DNA of 32,473 nt from Rhodobacteraceae bacterium EL53 (GCA_900313015.1 OMPR01000003.1:1-32473), one strand, 5' to 3'. Positions 15,650-27,800 are shown, counted from the stretch's first letter. Numbers and translations: made by a program. The notes: a model not told the origin generated them from the sequence alone.

Positions 15650-15718
15650 CGGTAGCAGCACGTTTGATCGGGCATTAATTATACATAATCAACATTATTA
15701 GACTATTTATCGCTGCCG
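15650..15718. terminator. Possible long-loop stem between convergent kpsT and RTX gene
   Basis: CGGTAGC (15650-15656) can pair with GCTGCCG (15712-15718), with one G-T wobble, around an AT-rich loop that itself contains a small ATAAT/ATTAT stem (15685-15698). It fills the 82-bp gap between the convergent ends of kpsT and the metallopeptidase-RTX gene. The long loop and missing T-tract make this a weak terminator candidate. Confidence 0.3.
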
Positions 15719-15726
15719 GATGGGCG

Positions 15727-17817
15727 CTAGAACACCCAAATATCCAAAGGGCTTATGTCGATTCCGGTTGATACTGTGGCAAAATGTATTGCGCCCAGAG
15801 ATGCCGTCCCATCCGGATCGTACAGGAGAGCGCCAGTCGTTGTGTTAAAAACAATCCTGTCACTTAGGTCTTGGGCAAGACCCGTGGCATTGGCTGTGAA
15901 GTTGATATCTTGCAGCCCCCCCACCTCTAACTCAACAAAGATCGTGCGGTCGAGAGCGATGCGATCGTAGCCCGGGGAATATCTGCGAATGGAGTCGACA
16001 TTGGTCTCTGCATCCAATGCTGTGTCGAAAACAAATGTATCCGCGCCAGACCCACCGTATAAATCGTCGTGACCTTCGCCACCCAATAGCGTGTCCATCC
16101 CGTTGTGCCCGCGTAGACGATCATCGCCCTGCCCTCCACGGATCAAGTTGTTTTTATCGTCACCATAAACATAGTCGTTGAATGCTGAGCCTGTGATATT
16201 TTCTATGGAAACAAAAGTATCCCGTGACGCTTCGCCAGCACTACCTTTGCCGGACCTTAAATCCAGATTGACCCTCGTATCCGCCGTTGCGTAACTCGCA
16301 AGGTCAACTCCAGAGCCACCATCTAAGAAATCACCACCGACCCCGCCGACCACGGTATCATTCCCAGCTCCTCCGATGATCGTATTGGATACTTTAGATC
16401 CGATAAGGAGATCATGGAAATCGCTGCCAGTCAGGTTTTCTATTGAGGTAAATGTGTCCCCTTTTGCCTCTCCAGTCAGGCCTTTGCCCGTGCGTAGGTT
16501 GATCGACACAGAGGTGGAAGCATTTGCGTAATCGGCCCAATCCCGACCCGAACCGCCGTGCAGATCATCCGCGCCAGCACCGCCAATCAGTGTGTCGTTG
16601 CCATTGTGACCCCGGAGCCGATCTGTGCCGTCCCCGCCTTCGATTTTGTTTTTGGCGTTGTCCCCATAAACGTAATCATCAAAGTCAGTGCCCAAGATGT
16701 TTTCGATTGCGATGAAAGTGTCCCCGCGCGCGTCACCAAAGGTTCCACGAGACAAGCGAAGGTCCAAATGCACTTTGGCGGGTGCTGAGGCATAATGTGC
16801 AACGTCGATTCCATCACCGCCATCCAGCTCATCTGAACCAGCACCACCGATCAGAACGTCATGACCGCGACCTCCAAGGATGTGATCGTTTCCACCCAAG
16901 CCGATCAGCGTATCATTTCCCGTTTCCCCCACAAGATCGTCGCGACCCTCTAAGATGCTCTGAAAACTGGCCGATAATGCCTCTGGGTCATCGGGCATCT
17001 CAACATTTTCAATCTCCAACCGATTGAAACCAACGATGTAGTCGTCGCCACTTGTGGATGCCTGAACCCGCGCGCCCAGATCCTGCAGAATGGCCAGCTC
17101 CAAAGCTGAAATATGCAGCCGTTGTCCTGGACGTATGCTTTCAGACAAGAGCGACACTGAATTCAGGATTTGGGACTCCGCTGAACCATGCAGAATATCA
17201 ATATGACTGGCATTGCCGGCAACAAGCTGGATGGGATTGCCGCCATTCAGGCGCTGTGCATGCGTGCCCGCAAAAGTAGGAGCCGCGCCTGAACTATGGT
17301 CGATCAACGCGTCAAAGGTTGTTCCGAACAATCCGGAAATCTTGTCCGCGCCATCTCGAAAAGACAGGATTCCCAAACCATGCGCAAGTTCATGGAGAAC
17401 GATGCTGTACAGGTCAAACTGATAGGACGGCACGGTGCTTGATCTGGTTGTCAGGTCTGCCTCGATATATGCGTTTGCCAGAGCCTGGGCATCGAAATTG
17501 ATGACAATATCACGCGACGCCCCATTTAGATCCACGCCACTGTTCAGTTCAAACAAGGTAAGTGGCTGTGCAACCTGATAGGCTCCATTATGATTGCCCG
17601 TGTTGACAAAGGACGTCCCTGCCGTCGCCAGCGTAGCGTTTGGCAAATCAGTAATGTTCAACTCAATCTCGAACGAGACCCCGTGATCAGAATACAGATA
17701 CTGCCCCCAATCCCGAGCGGCGGTAAGGACCAGCTGCTCTAAGGTATCAAGGTAGTCTGGTGAAAACACACCGCTCTCAACGTTGACTGCGCGAGCAGTC
17801 CATCCCACTTTGCCCAT
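15727..17817 (-). CDS. Metallopeptidase-like RTX exoprotein
   Basis: The product has 696 residues. I start at the ATG at 17817 because a GGGAG box (17826-17830) lies 8 nt upstream; a TTG at 17832 would swallow that box. Residues ~1-250 look like a secreted zinc peptidase. The 'LHELAHGLGI' helix (141-150) gives His142, Glu143 and His146, with Gly149 three residues on. 'SHIDILHGSAESQILNS' (204-220) and 'LHISALELAILQDLG' (234-248) follow, as in bacterial HELAHGLGF-type peptidases. At +10 from the first His, where metzincins have their third ligand, there is Ser152. Residues ~290-640 are RTX repeats (GGxGxDxL), organised in ~100-residue units each with a 'DTFxSIENITGSxFxDYV' linker. The C-terminus ('LLYDPDGTASLGAIHFATV') is a common type I secretion end. 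No signal peptide. Expected to be exported and folded in calcium; substrate unknown. Confidence 0.85.
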   Translation of the reverse strand: MGKVGWTARAVNVESGVFSPDYLDTLEQLVLTAARDWGQYLYSDHGVSFEIELNITDLPNATLATAGTSFVNTGNHNGAYQVAQPLTLFELNSGVDLNGASRDIVINFDAQALANAYIEADLTTRSSTVPSYQFDLYSIVLHELAHGLGILSFRDGADKISGLFGTTFDALIDHSSGAAPTFAGTHAQRLNGGNPIQLVAGNASHIDILHGSAESQILNSVSLLSESIRPGQRLHISALELAILQDLGARVQASTSGDDYIVGFNRLEIENVEMPDDPEALSASFQSILEGRDDLVGETGNDTLIGLGGNDHILGGRGHDVLIGGAGSDELDGGDGIDVAHYASAPAKVHLDLRLSRGTFGDARGDTFIAIENILGTDFDDYVYGDNAKNKIEGGDGTDRLRGHNGNDTLIGGAGADDLHGGSGRDWADYANASTSVSINLRTGKGLTGEAKGDTFTSIENLTGSDFHDLLIGSKVSNTIIGGAGNDTVVGGVGGDFLDGGSGVDLASYATADTRVNLDLRSGKGSAGEASRDTFVSIENITGSAFNDYVYGDDKNNLIRGGQGDDRLRGHNGMDTLLGGEGHDDLYGGSGADTFVFDTALDAETNVDSIRRYSPGYDRIALDRTIFVELEVGGLQDINFTANATGLAQDLSDRIVFNTTTGALLYDPDGTASLGAIHFATVSTGIDISPLDIWVF

Positions 17818-18401
17818 TTGTACCACTCCCAAGCCGAAAAACGGCTCTGAGAATTTGGGCGGCTTGCAGTAAACAAGCGGACAAGATCACGATTCAAATT
17901 AGAATGAATGCAAATGTTTTTAATTGGTATTTTAGGGTCACTTTATCTAACCCACCACCCTAGGTAGAATTGGTTTTTAGAAATGCAATCGAATGTGCAG
18001 ATGCAAAGTGTGGAAAGTGAAAAACCGCACTGAGCCCTTTGTTGAAAATAGGGAAAACCATTGATGTCCAAGTGCTGGAAGTCAGGATTTTCAAATAATA
18101 TTGGGCGTATTTTAAACAAAATCTATTGACGTGAGTTACGTTGCCCTGTTGAGTGGAGAAATTACTTTCTTTGAAAGTTATTTTTTTTGGAGTGGTGAAG
18201 GGGGAATATTCAGTTCGGGGTGGTATTCACGTGAGTATCGGTTTTCAAGCAAGTGGGAATGTGGCCTGATAGGTCTGTTTTCCTTAGGTAAAATACCCCT
18301 TTGTGGCAGGCCGACCTTCGCTTGAGGTTGGCAACTCAAAGGCGCGGCAGGTGAACTGCGGAAATAAATCTTTCGAACTGACTATCTGAAAATTCAATCG
18401 T

Positions 18402-18450
18402 ATTACCCGATCCCTGTGAGTGGGTAATATATGCCGCTGCGCGAGCTGCG
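18402..18450 (+). promoter_or_regulatory. Consecutive hairpins in the giant-gene leader
   Basis: ATTACCC (18402-18408) pairs with GGGTAAT (18422-18428). It is followed directly by CCGCTGC-GCGA-GCTGCGG (18433-18450), a stem with one T-T mismatch and a GNRA-type tetraloop. A third stem (CGCC/GGCG) follows within 15 nt. If transcription of the giant gene starts upstream of 18400, these would form a structured 5' leader. No known riboswitch class is recognised. Confidence 0.35.
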
Positions 18451-18481
18451 GAAAACCGGACGCCTTTGGCGGTTATCGGAT

Positions 18482-18548
18482 GGTTGGTTTTTTTCTCTTT
18501 CAGCATTCATTGAAGATGGCGGGTGCACATGGAACAAAGAAACCAACC
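18482..18548. repeat. Long-range inverted repeat in the giant-gene leader
   Basis: GGTTGGTTT (18482-18490) and AAACCAACC (18540-18548) are perfect 9-nt complements separated by 49 nt. A partial extension is possible between CTTT and AAAG just inside the arms. It lies ~290 bp before the giant gene start. Confidence 0.4.
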
Positions 18549-18838
18549 CTTGATGAAACGCCTGAGCGCATTTTTTTCATATCTTTTTTGTGAATTGCGA
18601 AAAATCTGCCGAGAATTTGCGGACCTGTTTTCCGCCCTTTTCAAGACCAAGTTTCGAACCGCCCTCGGGTGGGAAAACGCTGCAGTATTTGCGGCGTTTT
18701 CTGTGTTCGCCCCGTCCGTTTGCGCCCTCGAGCGCGCGCCCGGAGCCCGCGCAATGCGCCGCACGGCCCGGCCCCACACCCCATTCAATATTTTCGCTGG
18801 TGCCCTTCGCCCGGCACTGCAAAAAGTAGGAATTTAAC

Positions 18839-21800
18839 ATGCCAGTTTCGACAATTACTATTGCCTCGATCGTTTTCTCCGACGATGTGATCAACACGGC
18901 GGATATCACGAGCCCAGTCACAACCGTCACATTGGAAATCACGTATAGCGGCACAATGGACCCCCTTGCCACGCCGCCGTTGATCACCAGCAACGTAGGC
19001 GCTTTGCTGGTCGAGACAGGAGTTGCCGACTGGGATGGGGCCGCGACAACCTACACCGTCGAGTTTCAGATTGAGGATGTGGCTTTTCCTGTGGGCAATC
19101 TGATATTTACGATTGGCGAGGCTGTGGATAGCATGGGCGCCACCGTGAGTGGTGATACCGTATCCGCCTTGTTCAATGGCAATCCTGTTGTGGTTGATAC
19201 GGTTGCGCCTGCTGCTCCGACTGTCGCCCTGTTGGATGACACAGGGACAGACGGGGATCTCATCACCAACAATCCTGCGCTGAATGTGACGGGTTACGAG
19301 ACCGGAGCACTGGTCGAATATTCCAGCAATGGCATAGACGGCTGGAGCACCACGGTGCCCACAGCGATGACAGGGCCCAACACGGTCCACGTGCGTCAGG
19401 TTGATGTCGCGGGCAATGCCGGACCTTCCACAGAGTTCACGTTCACATTGGATACAACCGACCCAGCTGCTCTGGCCACTGTTGCCGCGACAATCAATGA
19501 ATACCCGGATCCCAATGCTGGCGCTGCGCCGGGCGCGGTTTTGGCAACTTTCGCCGGGACCGATATGGGCAGTGCGCCCGAACTGACATATTCCTTTGCC
19601 AATATCGGGGATGCGGACAACTATGATCTGGTCGATACCTACAACGGCCCCGGCACCAGCACAGCTTGGGAGCTGCGCGTCAAAGATCCTGCGTTCTTTG
19701 ATTACGAAGATCACCTTGCTATGGGTGTCAGCAGCACCACCGTTGATATCGTTACCACAGATGCAGCTGGCAATGACACCACCACCACATTTACTGTTAC
19801 GCTGAACGATCTCAACGATGCGCCGGTTGTGGCGGCAGGACAGGGTGGCCTCACGCCTGAGTTCATTGAACGTGACGATCTGGCGGGTGATGAAAACGAT
19901 CCCATCCTTGTTACAGGTCAGTTCGACTTTAGCGATGACGACGTGACCGACACGCACTTTACTGGCGTCAGCAACAAATCAGTCACCGGGACACCGTCGT
20001 TCCTGGGGACGTTCCTTGCTGGACAGGCGGGGGGTACTGTGAACGGGCAAGGTACCGTTACGTACACGCTGAATATTACGGATCAAGCTGAGCGGACGAT
20101 CATAGACAATCTGGCTGACGGCGAGACCATCGTGCAGGTCTATACGATCACCGTCACGGATCTCCCAAGTCTGGCATCGGTTGAGCAAGACGTTACCGTG
20201 ACAATCACCGGCACAAACGATGCCCCTGTGATTACATCGACCGCACCCGATCATGCCCGCAGTGTCACCGAACTGGCTGACAATGCGGTAGCACCCGCCG
20301 AAGGCAGCCCACTGACGACCAATGGAACCGTTTCATTCTCGGATGTCGATACAACCGATCTGCACAGTGCGATGCAGTCCGCCACAGTCAAAGACGGGTC
20401 TGGTGGCACTGTTGCGTCGCCACTCGGCACCCTGACGCTTGGTATGGTGGATCAAACCGCCCATACGGTTGGCTACACCTTTACGGTTTCGGATGCGGAC
20501 ATCAATTTCCTTGGCGATGGGGACAGCCTGACACAGGTCTATACGGTCACAGTGTCTGACGACAGTGGTGTCGCCAACGCAGATGCGACGGTCGATATTA
20601 TCATCACCATCAATGGCACCAACGACGCGCCGGTTATTTCGGCAATGGAAACCAACGCCACACCACTGGTTGAGGTGGGCGTGAACGAGACAGGCACCAA
20701 CGAAGTGTCTGGCGATGTGTCCGGCACCTGGGCTGACGATGACCAGAACGAAACGGCCCTGTTGGCTGTGGTTGATGGCGCGGCGGGTGCAGGGGTACAG
20801 GCACCGCTGACATTTATGGCTGGCACTGATGAAGCTGAAATTACAGGGACTTATGGTACGCTGTACCTGAAGGCCAATGGCGAGTATCGCTATGTTCTGG
20901 ACGATGCGGACAGTGACACTCAGGCGCTGTTCAACGGCGAGGCCGCGATTGATAGCTTTGGCTATACGATCGCAAATGGAATGGACGCAGACGATCGCGT
21001 CAGCTCGACCATCACGGTTAACATCACAGGGTCGAACGACGATCCAGTGATCGACATCACCGGTGGTGTTGAGACTGGGGATGTCACAGAATCTGGCGTG
21101 GGTCCGTTGAATGCACCGGAGGCTGGTACCCCAACAGCAACCGGCACGTTGGGTCGTTCGGATGTGGATTCCAACGATGACGAGAACAATGATGACTGGT
21201 CCATCGTGGACACCTCAGGGGGGAGTCCGTCTTACGTCACCTCGCTGGTGGGAACCTACGGCACGCTTGAAATCAATCAGGGCGGCACTTGGATCTATAC
21301 GCTCAACAACATGGACAGCGACACCGAGGCGCTGGATGACAGCGATCCGGTGACGGATGTCTTTACCGTTCGCCTGAGCGACACAGACGTCACCGATCTT
21401 GGTACTGATACGCAGGTGATCACGATCAACGTTACCGGCACCAATGATCAGCCTGTTATCACTTCGACCCTGTCAGATGCGCAGGGCGCCGCATTCGAAA
21501 GTGGCGTGCTGTATGGCTTCAACGAAGCCGACGAAGCCCCATTGGGATCGTTTGAACCTGAATTGGATCTGACCACCGAATTGGACGCATTGTTCATGAC
21601 CAATGGCAGTTCAGGTGTTGCGACTATATTGACCAGCCTCTTAGCAAGCGATCTGCCAGCTGATGCGGTTCAGGCGGATGCGATTGCCCAGGTCTGGGAT
21701 TACCTGGATGATATCTATGGTGTGGTGGGATATCATAACGATGATACCAATGAATCCTTTGCTTACTTGGGGATTGAGTACGCGAAATATCTGAATGCCG

Positions 21801-24800
21801 GTGGCCGTCCTTTGACCGACGTCGTGGCAAAGTTCACACCAGATGGCATTGACGTCCTTGAGAACCCTGATCGTCTGCAAAGCATGCACGACAATCTGCT
21901 GGGTAATTTGAACGATGGCGCCTTGACGTCGCGTTTTGATCCTATGGGGCCGATATACACAGCAATTACCGCTGCGATGACCGCTGCTGGTATTGATGAC
22001 CTGCTGACGCGCCCAATTTATTCGGGCAATGAAGGTGTTGTGAATCTGTCTACTGCATGGGACGAGGCCAATGGATATCTGCCCTTGGCAACCGGGCAAT
22101 TGACGTTCTCGGATGTTGATGCAGATGACAGCCACACATGGAGCGGCGACGCGGCCGGTACCTATGGCACGTTTGCGATTGATGCATCGACCGGAGTATG
22201 GACGTACACCTTTAACGACGCCTCTGCCGCAAGCCTGAGCCAAGGTCAGGTCGTGACCGATGTTTTCACGGCGACCGTGACGGACAGCAAAGGCGCGACG
22301 GCAACGCAACAAGTGACCATGACAATCACGGGCACCAATGATGCGCCGGAATTGACAGGCACAGCCACTACTTTGGGTGATGGCACCGAAGATACGAGTT
22401 ACAATTTCACCGCCGCCGACCTTCTGGCAGGCTGGGCTGACGTGGACACCGGCGATGTCTTGGCATTAAGCGGAACCCCGACGTCAAGCGCCGGCACGGT
22501 CACCGATCTGGGGGGGGGCAATTTTGCAGTGGCACTGCCGCAGGATTTCAACGGCACTGTCACGCTGACGTATGGGGTGAGCGATGGCGCGACAACAACG
22601 CCGGCCTCACTTGATTTCGAAGTAAACGCCGTTGCTGACGCTGATACGATCACGCCTGCAAGCAATCTGAACGCTTCGGTTCTAACTGCAGGCGGCGATC
22701 TGTTGATTGGCTCCGGGATCCCGGGGGATGACAGCAGCTGGAATGTTGCGACCGACAGCGCAGATGCCGCTGGTGTGGAAATCGGCCTGAACGCAGTACT
22801 GCGTTACACTGGCGGTTCCCCCATTGATGCAAACGGCGATTATGTTGTGCCTGCGGGTGCCGCAGGGGGTACGCCACAGGAAAATGGCATTGTTGGCGAT
22901 TTTGACGATGGTGTGGCGCGTTGGAACTTCCAAGTGTCCATTGGCACAAATACCGATGGGTCCGGCGGGACCTTGGGTGACCGGGACTATGTATTCACAC
23001 TCTCGAACGCGGATGCGAACGGCGATCCAGATGGTACGGTGCTGATTACATTCACCTTGGATGATGTCGCAGCCGCCGCATCTACAGCTTTCCCGGGGAC
23101 TTACCCTACGCCTGCGGATTTCTTGGCCCAATCCGTATTCCAAGAATCAATTAACCTTGAATGGTTGTTGGACTCGACCACCGGGATTGATGTCCCTGCG
23201 GATTTCGATCCTGCGGCACCTGGCTATTTCCATATGCAGGTGCAGGCGCTGAACAAGGTCAATGGATCAGTCGAGCTCACCAATACGATCAACATTCGTG
23301 TGAACGAGGCGCCCGTTGGCGAAGATGACTCTGACACTGGCACTGTTGTTGAATCCGGGGCTGGAATTCCAGGCACGCCTGGAACCATGGGCAATGTTTT
23401 AACCAATGACACCGATCAGGATTTGCTCCCGGTCGCGGATGTTACGGAATTGACCGTCACGGATGTGGACGGAACTACCATCAGCGGTGCGACCACGATT
23501 ACCGGGACCTATGGCAGCCTTGTGATGAACGGCGATGGCAGCTGGACATACGCGCTGCTCAATACAGATGCTGATACCGAGGCGCTGGAGCATGGGCAGG
23601 TCGTAAATGAGACCTTCACCTACACCGTTGCTGATCCGGACGGAGCAAGCGACACGGCTGACCTGACGATTGAAATCACCGGCACCAACGACACGCCTGT
23701 GATTACGTCGATGGCCCCGGATCATGAGCGCAGTGTCACTGAACTGGCTGACAATGCGGGAGAGCCCGCCGAAGGCAGCCCACTGACGACCAATGGAACC
23801 GTTTCATTCTCGGATCTTGATACCGCTGATACGCACAGTGCGATGCAGTCCGCCACAGTCAAAGACGGGTCTGGTGGCACTGTTGCGTCGCCACTCGGCA
23901 CCCTGACGCTTGGTATGGTGGATCAAACCGCCCATACGGTTGGCTACACCTTTACGGTTTCGGATGCGGACATCAATTTCCTTGGCGATGGGGACAGCCT
24001 GACACAGGTCTATACGGTCACTCTGTCCGACGACAGCGGCGCATCCAACGCGGATGAGACAGTCGATATCACCATCACCATCAATGGCACCAACGACGCG
24101 CCGGTTATTTCGGCAACGGAAACCAATGCCACACCACTGGTTGAGGTGGGCGTGAACGAGGCCGGCACCAACGAAGTGTCTGGCGATGTGTCCGGCACCT
24201 GGGCTGACGATGACCAGAACGAAACGGCCCTGTTGGCTGTGGTTGATGGCGCGGCGGGTGCAGGGGTACAGGCACCGCTTGCATTCACTGGTGGCACCGG
24301 GGATGAAGCTGAAATTACAGGGACTTATGGTACGCTGTACCTGAAGGCCAATGGCGAATATCGCTATGTTCTGGACGATGCGGACGGTGACACTCAGGCG
24401 CTGTTCAACGGCGAGGCCGCGATTGATAGTTTTGGCTATACGATCGCAAATGGAATGGACGCAGACGATCGCGTCAGCTCGACCATCACGGTTAACATCA
24501 CAGGATCGAACGACGATCCGGTGATCGACATCACTGGCGGTGTTGAGACTGGGAATGTCACAGAATCTGGTGTGGATGGGGCGAATGCACCGGTTGCTGG
24601 CACCCCAACAGCGACTGGCACGTTGGGTCGTTCGGATGTGGATTCCAACGATGACGAGAACAATGATGACTGGTCCATCGTGGACACCTCAGGGGGGAGT
24701 CCGTCTTACGTCACCTCGCTGGTGGGAACCTACGGCACGCTTGAAATCAATCAGGGCGGCACTTGGACCTATACGCTCAACAACATGGATGACGACACCG

Positions 24801-27800
24801 AGGCGCTGGACGGCGGTGATACACCTACAGATGTCTTCACTGTCCGTCTGAGCGACACAGACGCCACCGATCTTGGTACTGATACGCAACTGATCACGAT
24901 CAACGTCACCGGCACCAATGATGCGCCTATCCTGACGGCAAATGTTGACGGAGATGTCGCCGCTGGCGATATCGATGGCAGCAACAACGTGGCTGTTGAT
25001 ATTGTCGAATCCGGTTTTCTTGCAGACGGGACGACTGCAGTTGGTGCGGACAACACGGTCAACGGCTCGTTTGCCTCGGCTGATGTCGACGAAGATGACA
25101 CCAACGCCAATGATGCGTTTTCAATCATCACCTCCAACGGCGCCCCGGCCATCGGTCAATCGGTTGCCGGTGTCTATGGCACGCTGACCATTAATGATGC
25201 TGGCGAATGGGTCTATACGCTCGACAACACCACAGGTGGTGCGGCGGATATGCTGGACCTTGGGGACACGGATAGTGAGGTATTCACTGTTCAAGTTGCG
25301 GATAACAACGGTGGCCTTGATAGCAAAACCGTTACAATCGATATCACCGGTTCCAACGATGCGCCCGTTGTTAATGATGGGACATCAACCTTGACCGGGA
25401 CAGTCGCAGAGACGCGGCAATTGGGCAGCACGATGGATCCGGCTGAAGCGCCTGCTTCAAACGCCACCACCTTAACCGCAAATGGCACCGTCGACTTTAG
25501 CGACGTTGATGCCGATGATACATTTACGGCCACCATTGATGGTGTCACCGCCACGGGGACCTCCCCAGCCACAGCTTTCGGCGCTGGCGTTCTGCAAGGA
25601 CTGCTGTCGCTGGTGGATGCTGATGGTGGAACGCCCGGAATCCAGGTCGCGGAGACCGGGTTCGACTGGAATTTCTCGGCTGATGAGAACCTGTTTGACT
25701 ACTTGGCTGCGACCGAGTCCCTGGTCCTGACCTATGACTTGACCCTCAATGACAGTGATGGTGGGTCGGACACCACGCAGGTTGTGGTGACCGTGAATGG
25801 TGTGGACGATGGCCCCGTCGTGGTTTCAACCAACCCGGTGAACGATACCGAGGGGGATTCCCTCGTGACCGTAGCGGGTACAGAACTGAACCCGATCAAT
25901 GTCATTCCGCCACAAACCGCGGCATCGGATATTGTCAGCATCAACCTGCTGACAGATGATACAAGTCCAACGCCTGGCGTTCAGATTACCGACATTGTCG
26001 AAGTCGATGAAAGCAATACGCCCGTTATTGCCAATGCCACTGTTGTGATGAACAGCGGCAAGGCGCTTGATGGAAGCGATGCTGATGTCTCGGGTGATCT
26101 GGCACAGTTGAATGGCTCGGCCACTGCACCGGGTACTCCGGCGAACCTGTCGTTTACTCAAGGGGTGGATGCGGCCGACATCGAAGGGTTGTTCACTGTC
26201 ACACCTGCGGGCGTGGTCACCTATGATCGCAACCATACGATCTTTGACAGTCTGGATGCGGGGGAACGGATCACCGTCGATATCAACTATGATGTTGTGT
26301 CAGGTGGCGACACCATCAACCGGACTGTGACTTTGACGGTAGAGGGCGAAAACGATGCGCCATTCTTTACCGGAACAACACTAGATTTCAGCGTTGATGT
26401 CACCGAATTGGGCGATGGGGATACATCACCGGACGAAAACACGTACAACCACGTGCAAAGCTTGTCTGTTTCGTTTGATGATATCGAACTGACGGACAAC
26501 CATACTGCATTTATTGTGCCCGTGACCGGTACGGGAACGCCTGCACTCGGCTCTTATATCGGTACGTTCAGATCTGGCTTCCCACAGGTGGCCACAGGCA
26601 CCGGTGCAGGTGAGGTGACATTCCAGTTCACCCTCAACGATGGTGACATTGATCAGCTGACTGCCGGTGAGACCGTTATCCAGCGCTACCAAGTGCGCAT
26701 TAGCGATGGCACTGAACTCATCGCGCAGGATATTGTTGTCACATTGACGGGTACGAATGACGCGCCGGTTATCACCGCCGTCAATGATATGGGCCTTTCG
26801 CTTATCGAAGACAGCAATCTGGTTCAGACGGATGCGTCCTCGACCCAGCAATTGTCGGGTGACGTTGTCTTTGATGACGTTGATGTCAGCGATGGGCTGG
26901 TGGGCACATCCGCCGAAGATGATGCAGATACGCATACCGTGACTGCGACGTTTGTCTCGGCAACCAAGGATATGGCCAACTTTGCCATGGCAACCCTGCC
27001 AACGGGGACATTTGCCTTTGATACCAACGCTGCAAATGGATCGGCGGCGGTATCAAATACTGTGACATGGACCTATACGATCAACGACACCGATTTCGAT
27101 TATCTCGGTGACGGTGAAATGCTGGCGATGACATTCGACATCGACGTGACGGATAATTCAGGCGCGACCAACGACACAGCCACCCAGCAAATCACAATCA
27201 CGATCGAGGGCACCAACGACGCCCCAACAATTGGCGTTGTAGATGCAGGGGATATGGCATTGGCCTCCCTGACTGAAGCAAATGGCGCTTTGAGCGTAAC
27301 CGATACCCTGACCGTGATCGATGTGGACACAACGGATGAGGTCACCGCCTCTGTCACGTCGGCCACAATAAATGCCGGATCATCAACCGGTCCTGACGGT
27401 GGTTTGACCACAGCGGATCTGGAAAGCTTCTTCTCGATCACTCCGACAGCTATTTTGGATGGCAGCACAACCACGGCGCAGCTGACCTGGACCTTTGACA
27501 GCGATGTCCTGGGTGCGGTTGAGGCGTTTGATTTCCTTGCCGCCAATGAAACCCTGATCATCGATTATGTGATCGAGGTTGATGATGCAAACGGGTCCAC
27601 AGACACCCAAACCGTCAGCGTGACGATCAACGGCACAGATGATGATCCAACGATTGGTGTGGTTGATCTCGACGACAGCGCTGCGGCTATGTTGACAGAA
27701 GGCGATGCTGCCCTGCTGGCATCTGATACGCTGACTGTTGGCGACGTTGATATCACCGACGAGGTCACCGCCTCTGTCATGTCGGCCACAAGAAATGTCG

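Larger units (their letters stand above)
17818..18838. other. Long divergent intergenic/leader region (about 1 kb)
   Basis: No gene is convincing here. The region separates the minus-strand metallopeptidase gene from the plus-strand giant gene. It contains an AT-rich hairpin followed by eight T (18161-18188), an ATTACCC/GGGTAAT inverted repeat (18402-18428), a hairpin with GCGA tetraloop (CCGCTGC/GCTGCGG, 18433-18450), a CGCC-ttt-GGCG hairpin (about 18461-18474), and a 9-bp inverted repeat GGTTGGTTT/AAACCAACC (18482-18548). Base composition then swings from T-rich (18570-18600) to very GC-rich (about 18716-18785). A 104-codon plus-strand frame starting at a GTG (18523) stops one base before the giant gene ATG, but shows no domain or good ribosome-binding site. 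The giant gene's own site is AGGA at 18828-18831. Confidence 0.55.

Noticed and set aside
17818-17832. TTG start adding five residues to the metallopeptidase-RTX protein
   Set aside because: The GGGAG ribosome-binding site lies within those codons and is ideally spaced for the ATG at 17817.
18131-18325. 64-codon frame in the giant-gene leader
   Set aside because: Low-complexity, Phe/Gly/Ser-rich product without family or start signal; overlaps hairpins and a T-tract.
18523-18837. 104-codon frame ending one base before the giant gene start (GTG start)
   Set aside because: No ribosome-binding site of note and no domain. Its second half comes from a GC-rich stretch that stays open in several frames on both strands. 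Kept only as part of the leader description.
20210-24910. Insertion sequence or transposon as the cause of the near-identical blocks
   Set aside because: Both copies are in-frame VCBS coding sequence bounded by normal repeat borders; no transposase, terminal inverted repeats or target-site duplications were seen.
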